NCBI GenBank assembly: GCA_014825775.1 | Contig: MVAQ01000025.1 | Coordinates: 1-64,000 of the forward strand | Length of the DNA: 64,000 nt | Reading direction: 5' to 3' | Source: Krasilnikovozyma curviuscula | Lineage: Eukaryota; Basidiomycota; Tremellomycetes; Cystofilobasidiales; Mrakiaceae | Part shown: positions 1 to 10,524 of the stretch, in pieces | Layout of the letters: each line of letters begins with the position of its first letter | How positions within the stretch are numbered: position 1 is the first letter of the stretch | Made by a program: the position numbers and the translations under genes | Notes under the pieces: generated by a model | Seen by the model: the letters and a program-made list of their open reading frames with translations, nothing else | Databases searched by the model: none | What the model was told of the DNA's origin: nothing

Positions 1-2384
1 GGCCTGTCTACTGAGGGAGATCAAAGTAGGGGTCTCGTGGTTCTCCTCGCTGAGGGCGAGCTGCCAAGCACCAATCACCTCCTCGGCGTCACATGGTCGG
101 ATGAAATTGAAATTCGGGAGTGCTCGGTAGAAGGAGGCAAGAGCGATAGGCTGGTGAGTGGGGCCATCCTCTCCGATACCGATGCAGTCGTGCGTCGCGA
201 TACCAATAAATCTCAACCCCTGGAGAGCAGACATACGTGCAGCTGGCGCAGCGTAGAGCCAGAACATAAAGAATGTGGAGCACACACTGCATTAAGAATG
301 GACACGAACTCAGTTGCGGGTAAAACAGGGGAGTGGACGCTTGTGGTGTTGTGATACTCACGGAATGAACATGCCTCTCTTGTAGGCGGCGAAACCGTTG
401 GCGATGGCCAACATGCTGAACTCTCTAATACCGTATCTGATTTGTCTACCAGAATAGTCGCCCAGTCCGCTGCTTGGCTGGAATTGGAAAGTTAACACAA
501 ATTCGCGGGCTTAGATGAGTAGGTGAAACCACAGGTCGAAAGAAGTAAGAGACTAACCTTCTGGAAGTCAACCTCACCCTTGAAATTGACAAAGGTAGAG
601 TCCTTCAAATCGGCAGAACCGAGGACGAAATTCTTGTAAACTGGAGCGAGGGCCTGGACAACAATACCTGACGACTTCCTGGTGGCAGCAGGGGCGGTTG
701 GGAGTTCAGCCTTGGAAGGCAAGAGAGCCTCCCATCCAGATGGAAGGTTTCCCGTCATTCGTCCCATCAATTCCTTCTCCTCCTCTGGATACTTCACTTT
801 GTACTCGGCCATCATCTTGGTCCAAGCGTCCTCAGCAGCGGCGCCCTTGACTGGGACGTCTTTGAAGTAGTCGTACACGGCATCAGGGACGTAGAACTTT
901 TTATCCTGGGCAAACCCGTAGTAGTCCTTGGTGTACTTGACTTCCTCCTCACCAAGAGCAGCACCATGGGCAGCATTGTTGTTTTGTTTTCGGGATGGGA
1001 AACCAATGATGGTCTCAATGTTCACAAAGATTGGCTTTCCGGACGTCGAAGCTTTGGCCTTGGCGAGGGCAGCATCAATGTTGTGGAGCTGTACAAAAAA
1101 AAACAGGATAAACACCAGAAAGGGGATGTTGCTCGAGTGAACGGAACAACAGTCGCTGAAGTCAGACTTACATCGTTGGTGGCTTTAGTAGCGTGGATGA
1201 CTTCCCATCCACAAGCAGCGAGCTTGGCAGAGGTGTCATCAGTGAAGCAGTCGTCGATGAATCCATCGACAGTGATCTTATTCTGATCGTAGACCAAGAT
1301 CAAGTTGTCGAGACCCAAGTGACCGGCAAGAGAGATGGCCTCCTGACCGACACCTTCTTGAATACATCCATCACCGGTGAAACACCAGATCTTGTTGTTG
1401 GAAACTTCGAAACCTGGCTTGTTGTACTGGGCGGCAATCTGCTTGGAAGCCATGGCGAGACCAACCGCATTGGCGATACCTTGACCGAGCTAGAAGACGG
1501 GGGATAAGTCAGGAAACATGATCCAAATACACCTTCAAATTCAGAAACAAACTTACAGGACCTGTGGTGACTTCAATGCCTTCGTATTCCTGAGCGGGGA
1601 CGAAGCAAGCCAATCGGAAATGGTCAGCGCGCATGCGGACCGACGAGCCGCCGCCCGGCTCTATACCAAAATCGAGAACTTTGTCTTACAATTTCCGGGT
1701 GGCCAGCAGCAGTAGTCTGATCTTCGATGGCAGTTGGGGAGTGATAAGCTCTGATCTGGTCCATTGTCCAGTGCTTATAGCCAGAAAGATGAAGATAGAT
1801 GTATTGCAGCAGACAGGCGTGACCAGCCGACAGGATGAATCTGTCTCTGTTGAACCAATCTGGGTTAGCTGGATTGAAAGTCATCTGGTTCTTCCAGAGA
1901 GAGAGACCGATGGAAGCAGCTCCCTATACAATGCGGAGGCACAGACGAAGGCACATGTGAGCACCTCTAGCACACTGAGCTTCTTTATCAGACAAAACTC
2001 ACCATGACTGTTCCTGGGTGTCCACCCTGAGATAGAAAATAATAGACCACAAGTCAGTACATCATCTTCCAGCGTTCTGATTTGCGGTGAAAGGCAGCAC
2101 GACGTCTGCAGATCGGCGATTTCCTCGACAGCCCATTACAGCGACGAGGTGAAAACCTCATTTTTGCATTGAGCAGGCTACTAACCTTGTACTGCTGGGT
2201 AAGCTCGACACCAAGGACTCGGACAGTGTTAACAACGAGATTCTCGATGTCAGTCTATCCAACAATAAGCAATAAAAAGTCAAGATCAGTCCATTTCCTT
2301 CATCCCGGAAAGAAAATGTATGGCGCGTACCACGTCCTTGGCCATAGGAGCCAGATCTGAATCAGGAGCTTGACCGTTTGGCAT
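1..2384 (-). CDS. Dihydroxyacetone synthase / transketolase-family enzyme (3' end beyond window)
   Basis: This is a thiamine-diphosphate enzyme that moves two-carbon ketol units between sugar phosphates; DHAS-type members can use formaldehyde as acceptor. The minus-strand ATG at 2384 opens an exon (MPNGQAPDSDL...) followed by at least six more. Visible motifs in order are GGHPGTVMG, NRDRFILSAGHA, VEVTTGPLGQGIANAVG-like, GDGCIQEG (the ThDP/metal site, about 1380-1340), AAHGAALGEEEV, GDYSGRQIRYGIRE (with the catalytic glutamate) and GEDGPTHQP. The stretch about 910-720 (KKFYVPDAVYDYFK, YPEEEKELMGRM) and the GDYSGR..YGIRE block look more like yeast dihydroxyacetone synthase than canonical transketolase. 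The last domain lies beyond base 1. Family membership is certain; DHAS rather than transketolase is an inference from motif similarity. It is divergent from CTU2. Confidence 0.9.
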
Positions 2385-3351
2385 TATGAGTGATAAGAGA
2401 GGTAAGGTGGGAGTGGTAAAAGGCGATGGTGGTTGGTGGTTGGATGAAGCCCCGGAGGGAGCCAACCCCATGTTTTTAAGGGCAACCGGCCTAATAATTT
2501 GGATTCCACCGGTGTCGCTCGCCGGTGATGGAACGTGATGGCACCACTACTGCTTGGCTCACGGCCGTTAGGGAGAGCATTATACGTCTCTATGGGCGAG
2601 GGTGAAGCGGTGAGATAGATGGCAAGATAGCAAAAATGAAGCAAGCAGCAGATGAACAACGTATATGCTCGCGCAAATAAGTCATTTGACAAGTGTTCTT
2701 TCCACGATGTCAGTCTAAGATAGAATCTTGTCTGCTAGAATTGATGATAGAATAAGTTAAATGTCCAATGGCCTGGTAAAACGGTTCCCCAGAAGGAATT
2801 GTACGCGCTGTATAGTGATGGTGATGTAACGACGCATAGCGGATATTTACGTGATTTTACAATCAGAGGATTGGAATATTATGATGCTCAACTAAACAGC
2901 TTGCTCTTAGGGGATTATGTTTGACCCAGGTGAGAACAGCATGGTCGACGGTGACCAAAGGACTATTACACACGCTGCCTTGACTCAAAGTCAATGCACT
3001 TGTGGTATTCCTCTTAAAATGGACGAGAACATCAGTATTTCTCATAGAAGAGTCCTGTGAACTCATTTTACACTCAGCTTTGTTTTCGATGAGTACCGTA
3101 AATTGCAGCAGAAAGGGTTTGTTTACGTCGGCTATTTACAAAACGGTGAATTGCCAAACACTTCCTTCACAATACACAAATAGCCTCGAGTACATTCCTT
3201 AACTTGAAGTTTCTTTACTGAAATGATGCGAAACCAGCGAAAAAAGAAAATTTGGAAAATTAATGCCCTTTAAGAAATCCAGAGGAGGGCGTCGTCAAGA
3301 TTTTTTGGTTCGGCATTGTCCTCACACATCATTTTAACAGAATTCACCAAA
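2385..3351. other. Divergent intergenic region between the DHAS-type gene and CTU2
   Basis: About 970 bases hold the promoters of two divergent genes. Only short, unrelated open frames are present. Apart from the palindrome at 2507-2527 I see AT-rich stretches near 3200-3260 and no RNA gene. Confidence 0.6.
2507..2527. promoter_or_regulatory. Inverted repeat CACCGG-N9-CCGGTG upstream of the DHAS-type gene
   Basis: A perfect 6-base inverted repeat with a 9-base spacer lies about 125-145 bases upstream of the start at 2384. It contains CGG-N9-CCG, the everted/inverted half-site layout that Zn2Cys6 regulators bind. That it is an operator is an inference. Confidence 0.35.
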
Positions 3352-5148
3352 ATGAGCTGTGGCACTGAACAGACAGCTGGACTGCCTGATGCTGAAGAGA
3401 AGATGATCCGTTAGTCTCTGTTGTTTCTATTGTTTTGCTGGTGTGGGCGGCTGACTGATTTCTTTTGTTTCATTTTGCTATCTGCAGCAAGGAAGAAGGT
3501 CGACACGAGCATCTGCATTCGATGCAAAGAAGTAAAAGGCGTACTGGTGGTCAAGCATACCACCTACTGCAAGTTAGTAGGCTTCCTCAGAAGCTCGTTC
3601 GTCCCACACCCATTCTAACCAATCCTTTCCTTTTGGAATTCAGATCATGCCTCTCCACTCACTTAGTCGCCAAGTTCCATGCATCCTTGAAGCCTTACTC
3701 TCCTCCAACGTCAAGTAGGCCTCCAGTTCTGCTAGCAGTGTCTGGTGGATCGTCCTCAGTTTCGATGCTTGACATGTTCTACAAGACGTACTTGAAGCCG
3801 GATGAAGCTGGGAATGAATCCAGAAGGTCAGAAATCTGGGGTCCTGTTGTCGTTGGATACATCAACTGCTCTGAAGCTGGTGTCGATGTATGAATCGATT
3901 GTCTTTCTCAGAACGAAAAGTTTGGCTTGCTGACATCCAAAAACTTTTTCTTGTCATAGTCACCGAACCTCACCGACGAGATTAACAGCCTAGCAGCTTC
4001 TTACAGTCTTCCATTCATCTCTCTCAAGCTCTCTGATGCGTTCGATCCATCGATAGCAAGTTCAGATGTCCCAGAACACTTGCAATCCTCATCCTCAGCT
4101 TCCAACGCAGCGAAGCTCACCCAGCTTTTAACCTCCCTACCTAGCACATCCCAACCTCAAATTCTGACATCACTCCTCTCCTCCTTGCTGCTGCGTCTGA
4201 CGATGTCGCTGAAGACAAGTGAGACGACCCCTCAGCCGTACCTCCTTACCTCACTCTCCGCAACTCGTCTGTCAACAAACTTTATTTCCCTCGTCTCCTC
4301 GGGCCGTGGTTATCCCATTCCATTGTTGATGTCTCCGGGCTATGAGCACGATATAGGTGCGAAAGAAGTCAGAGTTATGAGGGAAATCGGATCCAGGGAG
4401 TCGGCTTGGTACGCTCATGTCAACAAGCTGAATGACAGGTTCGGGGAAGGGTCGAGAGGGGTTGTCAATTGGAGAGGTTGGGGTGGTGCTGGGAGTGGTA
4501 GAGATGGAAGAGGTTCGATCGAAAAATTGACGGAAGGTTCGCCCGCTTCCTGAACCGGTCGAGTCGAGGACAGTGTCACTGACCTATCTTCTATGATTAG
4601 ACTTCATCTCTACTCTCGATGGGTCACATCCGTCTACGGTCTCAACTATTGCTCGTACAGCCGGCAAACTGGTGTTCTCTGGAGAGGAGCAAATCACCTC
4701 TTTGCTCAACGTGAAGGGTGTAAAGACAAGGAAGTCTAGGAACGCAGGCACGGATTCGTCAGTTCAAGTTGATGTTCCTATTTTGTCCAAGAAACAACCT
4801 AGCTCTAGGGTGTGCCCTCTTTGCGAACTGTAAGTCGGCTCAGGCTCTGTAATGGATGTGCGCAACTAACGGCCCCCTGGATCTTCACTCGACAGTCCTT
4901 CTGATCCATCACCTACGGCTTGGAAAGCTCTCACATCACTCACCTCTCTGAAGCAGGAGTCAGAGGATGAAGCTCAAACTCAATCGCTCTCTTCGCTTCT
5001 TTGCTATGGTTGCGCTCAAACGATATCAGGGGGAAAGAAGGAGATCGTAGAGGCTGATCTGCCCTTTTGGTCAGCGGCACATGTCGGACAGAGGAGAGAT
5101 GGGAAGGAGAAGATATTGAAGGATTTTTTGTTGGAAGACGATGAGTGA
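3352..5148 (+). CDS. CTU2: Cytoplasmic tRNA 2-thiolation protein 2
   Basis: This is the Ctu2/Ncs2 partner of Ctu1/Ncs6 in the cytosolic complex that thiolates wobble uridine 34 of Lys, Glu and Gln tRNAs using Urm1-derived sulfur. Six exons give roughly 480 residues. The N-terminal zinc-type motif (CIRCKEVKGVLVV, then TTYCKSCLSTH) is followed by LLAVSGGSSSVSML, the PP-loop-like SGG(P)xS of this family. The middle contains LMSPGYEHDIGAKEVRVM, and the C-terminal part holds paired cysteines (VCPLCELP and LCYGCAQT) typical of Ctu2. The start at 3352 (CACCAAAATG) is the only ATG leading cleanly into the conserved region. The end LLEDDE is followed by TGA. Identification rests on the order and spacing of these motifs. 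The gene is divergent from the DHAS-type gene and tandem with the SH3 gene that starts about 230 bases downstream. Confidence 0.9.
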
Positions 5149-5374
5149 TTTTGTATCGCTCATTGTTATTTTATCCCATTAGGTTCAGAAATCAAAGATA
5201 CTTCGCTTTTACATATGAAAGCGATTCTCTTCGAAGGAAAGGATGATGTATCCTTATCTTCGTCCTATTGAGAATTGACCGCCACAAAGGAGCACAGCTG
5301 TTGGGATCGTCGAGAAGACGTTGACCCAAACTGGTGAAGACCGCTCAATCCTTTACTTCTACAATTTCCTCACC

Positions 5375-6554
5375 ATGGAGCAATCATCAGCCTTGCTGCA
5401 GCACCTGCTCTCTAGGATTGACGCCGACATCGGTTGCTTGCAGAACTTGGGTTTGGTCAATCCAGGAGACGCAGCCCTCATTCGATCGAAACTCCCTGCT
5501 GCCAACTCATTGCAATCCAACAACCTAATGCCACCGTCTCCAGCACAATCTTACAACAGCAATGCCCCAACGTATGGAGCTCCATTCTCTCAGAACAATA
5601 CTGCAGCTTCTCGTCCACCACCACCACCCCCTTCTCGAAGTACTGGACCTCCTGAAATTCAAGCTAGAGCTCAGTGGGACTATGGTATGGCAGGAAACCC
5701 AGCCCCAGACGATCTGTAAGTGATCGTTTCATATTTGCTAGACGTGGGAAGAAGACGTCGTAGGGGCTGACATATGTGCTGCGTCGTTCCCGCTTTGTGT
5801 GGCTTTCAGTGTTTTCCGCAAGGACGACGTTAGTGAGTCTTTTCAGACAACTTCAATCTAACTATTCTTTGCACAAGCTGTCAAGCAGCTCCAAGTCAAC
5901 ATTTGCTGATATTTTCTCGTACCCGCTGGTGCTCTGAAACGCCTGTTTCAAAATTCCCCAGTCATCATTACTGAAGAAGTGAATAACGACTGGTGGAAAG
6001 GTCGGTTATCTCACGATAATGGTCCCAATCCTAGAATTGGAATCTTTCCCAGTGCCTATGTCCAAAAGTGAGTTTTGACAGCGGGGCTGTCGAGACCGTT
6101 TTGGACTTTCGAACTGACCCATCTCTCGTTTTCAATCACTCAGAATGCCATCCAACGCCCTTGTTCCAGTTTCAAATGCCTCTTCAATGGCTCTTGCTTC
6201 GAATGGGTCTTACGGCGAGAAACAGAACTACTACCCACCACAACAATACAACCAAGGACCTCCACCTCAACAATATCAGCAGCAGTACCAACAAGGACCC
6301 CCTGTACAGTACCAACAGCCTGGTTCTGTTATTCAGCAACCTCCCGCAGCTCCAGCTAAGCCTCCTGGGAAAGTATGTTGCAGTGCTTTTCAGTTTCTGC
6401 GATTTTTTAGTTTGCTTTGGCGCGCTGACTCTTTCCTCTCTGTGAATCGCAGTTCGATGGCATGGGAAAACTCCTGGCAACTTCTGCGGTTGGTGGGCTC
6501 GGATTTGGCGTGGGGAGTGCGGTAGGAGGAGATTTGGTGCATGCTATATTCTAA
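5375..6554 (+). CDS. SH3-domain protein, LSB1/PIN3-like
   Basis: This is a small cytoplasmic adaptor with one SH3 domain, the layout of yeast Lsb1/Pin3 and fission-yeast Csh3, which bind WASP-type actin regulators. The N-terminal helix (ALLQHLLSRIDADIGCLQNL, then PGDAALIRSKLP) matches the short helical region of that family. A proline run (SRPPPPPPSRS) precedes the SH3 domain: ARAQWDYGMAGNPAPDDL, VFRKDDVIIITEE, NNDWWKGRL and IGIFPSAYVQ. A Q/P/Y-rich linker follows, and the C-terminus is glycine-rich, ending GGDLVHAIF. The SH3 domain is assembled from several exons, one only 23 bases long (5810-5832). I chose 5375 (CACCATGG) over the in-frame ATG at 5321 for its better context and because it matches the family's usual start. 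The exact orthologue is uncertain; the domain call is firm. Confidence 0.85.
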
Positions 6555-7555
6555 GATCATCATTGGAGGGTTGGAAAGCGTGCGGTATGCTCTGGACAGA
6601 TACACGACTACGTCACTACAGCAATAGTCACGATGAATTCTCAGTACATAGATCCTCGAGGAGACAATGCCATTTTTGGAGCGATTCGAAGTGCGATAGA
6701 TCGAAATTGTGTTCGACAGTGGGTACGCGCCATCATATTGCGTACAACTCCCTTTTTACTCGTACTGTACGAAGATTACTGCAAAAATTAACACTTAGAC
6801 AGGTTTCTTCTAATGAATATGCCTTGGAAATTGGCTAATAGCGATCTGGTCTCGCTCGTCTTGACGCCTCGAAAGCTTACCTCGACACGGCCACCATCAT
6901 CCATCGCTTCCCCTTCCAGGTGACCACGATCTGCAGATGCACCTGCACCAGATCGTAATACCAACAGACCTTCAGTTCAAGAAAAAAAACTTCCCCAAGG
7001 AACAGCTCAGAGGCAGGCTCAACCACCTGCCGCCAGCGACGAAGACGGCATGCTCGCGTTAGTTCTGTACCAAACAGCAGCTTCTTCTGCCGGGCGTCGT
7101 TGATCTTCCGCTTCTCAACCAACCTCGAGTCAGACAAGTCATCTGCAACTGTTAAGATGCAATGCCATAGCTGGCTAGCTTCAATCACAGCTGAGCCGTG
7201 GCTTCTTTCAAGTCTTTCACAACGAAGACTTGACTTTGGATAGAAGATCGCTTTTCTTGCGATGCATCCGTGCTTGCGTTTCATTTCCTCCTTGAACCGA
7301 TCAGAACAGAACAACACTGTAATTAGTAACCCCTTACCATACAGCCTTGCGTGACAGTCGTTGTTGGAGTGGACGTGCAAGTGCCAACTGCAGTGGAATT
7401 TGCGTGGAAAACCGCCCGGCGATTGTTCTCGCCTGACTCGGGCACCCGCGCTGCCATATCCTTGGTCATTTTCTCTTCGGACAATCAAACTGAAGTTCTG
7501 AGAGTAGAAGAACCTTCTCAACCACCAAACTACATCAGCTGTTACCAAAAAAAAA
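6555..7555. other. Intergenic region upstream of PEBP gene 1
   Basis: This is about 1 kb between the SH3 gene and the first PEBP gene. The plus strand shows no convincing exons. The minus strand carries a 239-codon open frame (6877-7596) with no recognisable domain, discussed under findings. Short CT/CA-rich leader sequence and an A-run (7547-7556) precede the ATG at 7556. Confidence 0.5.
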
Positions 7556-8251
7556 ATGGAGCATGTCGAACGGTTCATCGCGTACCTCACAGCCAACAGA
7601 AGAGGCTACGAGGCCGATATCTTCACCAGGAAGCACATCACCAAGCCAGCTACTCTCACAGTGTCAGGACCTGCACCAGCTGATTTCCTCCCTGAAGCCC
7701 CTCACCCTTCCATTTCTTGGTCAAGCCCACCGACGGGAACGATTTCCCAGCTCTTCATCTGTACTGATTCTGACGCTCCCTTGGGAGCCATCAACCACAG
7801 TATCTGGTTTGTTAGTGCTGAATTTCCTCTTCAGTCCTTTTGGTGTTGCCAGCTGATGAGAATTTGGAAAAATCGTTCGGGAAATCCAGAACATCCCCCC
7901 AACCATCACCAAGGTCTCAGCAGATGACGTTCCCAAACAGGACAGTGACTTCAAATGGGGGATTGGAAAGAATTTGATGAGTGCCATCTACGGTAAGTAG
8001 CTCATTATACTTCCTCGTGAGTCAAACGGGTTACTCAAAACCAATTCGACACCTCAGTTCCACCACGACCATTGGTTGGGCATGGTGCCCACAGCTACCA
8101 CTACCAAGTCATCTGCCTCGACAAGCAGCTTGAGGCGAAAAAGGGCCAGAAGCTGACTGAGACAGATATTCTGAAACAAGTGAAGGAAGAAAACATTCTT
8201 GCGTGGGGGTCCTGGGTTGGATCCTGCGAAAGGACTGGATCAAAGAAGTAG
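7556..8251 (+). CDS. PEBP-like protein, YbhB/YbcL type (copy 1)
   Basis: This belongs to the phosphatidylethanolamine-binding protein fold, bacterial YbhB/Raf-kinase-inhibitor-like branch; its ligand is unknown. Exons 7556-7810, 7890-7992 and 8058-8251 splice in frame to 183 residues. An N-terminal extension (MEHVERFIAYLTANRRGYEA, then FTRKHITKPATLTVSG) leads into the core: PHPSISWSSPP, a DSDAP ligand-pocket motif, NHSIWF, the GHGAHSYHYQVICL block with its pocket histidine, and a C-terminal WGSWVGSCER. No signal peptide is seen, so it is probably cytosolic. A paralogue at 19935-20714 has the same intron positions and phases. The start is set by the immediate family-like N-terminus, shared with the paralogue. 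Confidence 0.87.
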
Positions 8252-8533
8252 AGAGAAATCCTCTTTAGGTGAGTTGACAAGAATTCATGAATGCTGTTCC
8301 AGTTTTTGATCGCTTCCTTCCCAGTTATTGGTTCGACTTCCGACACCCATCGCAGCTCGCGATCTCGACACGTACATATTTACATGGCCTTCAACCTCAC
8401 TCTAACAAATAGCAAGATGAACTCGATTGAAACGTTTGGACGGGCGTGTACATCGTAAACAACATAAAAATCGTGATAGTAATAATATCTACTTCAGAAT
8501 CTATTCATATATACTAATAGTGAGGAACGTTCT

Positions 8534-10258
8534 CTATGAAGAATGTTTGAATCGATGGTCATCGATAGATTGTAGCCAATCCCCAGTCTCTCTCCACCAC
8601 TCGAGCTGCAAGGCGCTCCCAAACCAGAATGGCATCACCGCGAAGTGACTGGATGGTGTTGGCAGCATCATCACATTCCAAATGTTAGGCTTTAGTGGTG
8701 ATTGCGAATGAGAAGAGGCTGAGTGGTTGCAATAAGCCGTAGTGCAGTCTAGGGGGTGATATTGAGAAAATTCTGGTACAACTCCGTCATTCTTGAAGTA
8801 GATGGATCTCTCATCAGAAGGTGATGGCGATCTGATCCCCATTTCCATATCTTTTTTGTGATTTTGAGATAGTAATGAAAGTGAGGAAGCAAACCATGGT
8901 TTTGGTGATAGTGAGGAAAAGTTGAAATGGCCAACGAGGTACGAGCAGAGTGCAAGAGGGTGAAACCACGACATTGGAGAGTGCATGTGAGAGCCGTTCG
9001 AAGATGGTTGGGTCTAGAAACAACGTATACATGTTGATAGCTCCCAATGTGAAGTTTGAACAGAAGGAAGAATGTACCATTACCGCGACAAAACTCCTCA
9101 ACCATACGTCTTTGTTGACACTCTCGATCTCACTCTTTTCCTCTAGCGTGGCCTGGACCGCTTTTTCCTCTTCCTCCCTCTCCCTCTCCTCAATAGATTC
9201 AAAGGTGCACTCCCAAGGGGTAGCGTCTTTACCTTGGAGCCAATCACTTCGTCGCAGCTGAGAGAGAAACGGCCAGATGCCCATGTGATGGCGTGACAAA
9301 TGATGTGATTCAGAATGCAGATCGAGTACAGTTGGAAGAGGGATAGAGAAATATATTGCCAGGAGACTAATAATAGTAGCAATATTACCAAGCTGAAAAG
9401 AGAAGAGCAGGATCATTACATGGAATCAGGGAGTAAGGTCAACGACGCTACCCACTGAAATGGTCCGGACAGAAGGTGCATCTTGGAGGGTTTCTCCCAG
9501 AAGGTACACCATCTGAGTTCCTCTGAAGGGAGAAGAAACTGCACATTGCCTGCTCAGCGATCGAGCTGCGATGTCAAAGGGGAGGGTATTACTCACCAGC
9601 GGTGATGCTCAATACCATCTCAGGACCAAATTCAGCTCCAAAAAAACCTTCCTTCAACAATTCTCTGAGTTTGACCAGTGTGGGCCCACCAAAACTGTGA
9701 CCCACAAAATGAAGCGGAGAGTTACGGGACCACTGAGGGTAGTGGCCAGTAGAATGAGTGCGGCCGTACTGAGTGTGTTTATGCTGGCACGAATGGGATT
9801 GACCATAGTTAACTACAGAACAAGCAGTCCAACAGGTATCGCAGAAAGAAACAGAAGGGTCTTGTTAGCGAATGACGTTACTCTACGTGAAACTGAGTTC
9901 TTGTACCTGTCCCGCCTTTCAAAACATAGAACAGCTCACAAGCTCTATCATGTAGGGAAGAAACTGGTCCAACCCTAAGAGATACCGAGTATTCAATACA
10001 AGTTCGCTCAGGAACGTTGAAAGGAATTCAGTCTCACGATGCAAAAATGACGTCTCTCTTCTTTCTGCCATGTTGAGAACCAAGGCCATCAGATAACTCC
10101 TTTTCGAGCACTACCTCATTTCCATCGTTCCCATTCAAATGTTCCTGGAATTTCTTACCCCAGATTAGTCTCTGGGATATACCAACGACGCTCATGAATC
10201 CCTCACAGATCACCAGGGGAGGTGTAGGCTGTTCCAGCCGAAAGTTCTGTCTCTCCAT
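8534..10258 (-). CDS. Alpha/beta-hydrolase lipase resembling bacterial family I.5 lipases
   Basis: This is a predicted ester/triacylglycerol hydrolase. The spliced minus-strand reading (about six exons) gives PPLVICEGFM (oxyanion-loop strand), then VGPVSSLHDRACELFYVLKGG, a GxVSSxxDRACE block diagnostic of Staphylococcus/Geobacillus-type lipases. The histidine pair in QHKHTQYGRTH sits where those enzymes bind zinc. The nucleophile elbow is HFVGHSFGG, followed by SSPFRGTQMVYLLGE and YFKNDGVVPEFSQYHPL (the region that in the family leads to the catalytic acid or Ca site). SHFAVMPFW supplies the likely catalytic histidine. There is no N-terminal signal peptide from the ATG at 10258, unlike the secreted bacterial enzymes, so the protein looks intracellular or lacks an unrecognised first exon. 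The middle exon near 9400 (hydrophobic, IATIISLLAIYF) is the least certain part. It is convergent with PEBP copy 1. Confidence 0.75.
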
Positions 10259-10524
10259 CTGAGGGATGGATATGTTAAAGAAAGAATGCTCGTGGCTTAG
10301 AGGAGTTTGAGGGGGGGAAAGCAGTCCCCATTTTCATATCTCGATGCAGGGCCGTCGCGGAGAATACGACGATCGAATCGAATGCGAGGGAATGACGGGA
10401 GGCGCAGGAAATCCTGGTGTGTGCGCCTTTCATGAAGTTACTGTTCCCGATTTGTAAGCTTTCTTCATCCTGTTCAACGAAGTGAGGAACTGAAACGATC
10501 ATGACGCAACGAGTGACAGACTAT

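Noticed and set aside
1022..1453. 143-codon frame starting MASKQIAAQYNKPGF read as a separate protein
   Set aside because: It is an internal exon of the transketolase/DHAS gene plus intron read-through; the ATG is a conserved internal methionine.
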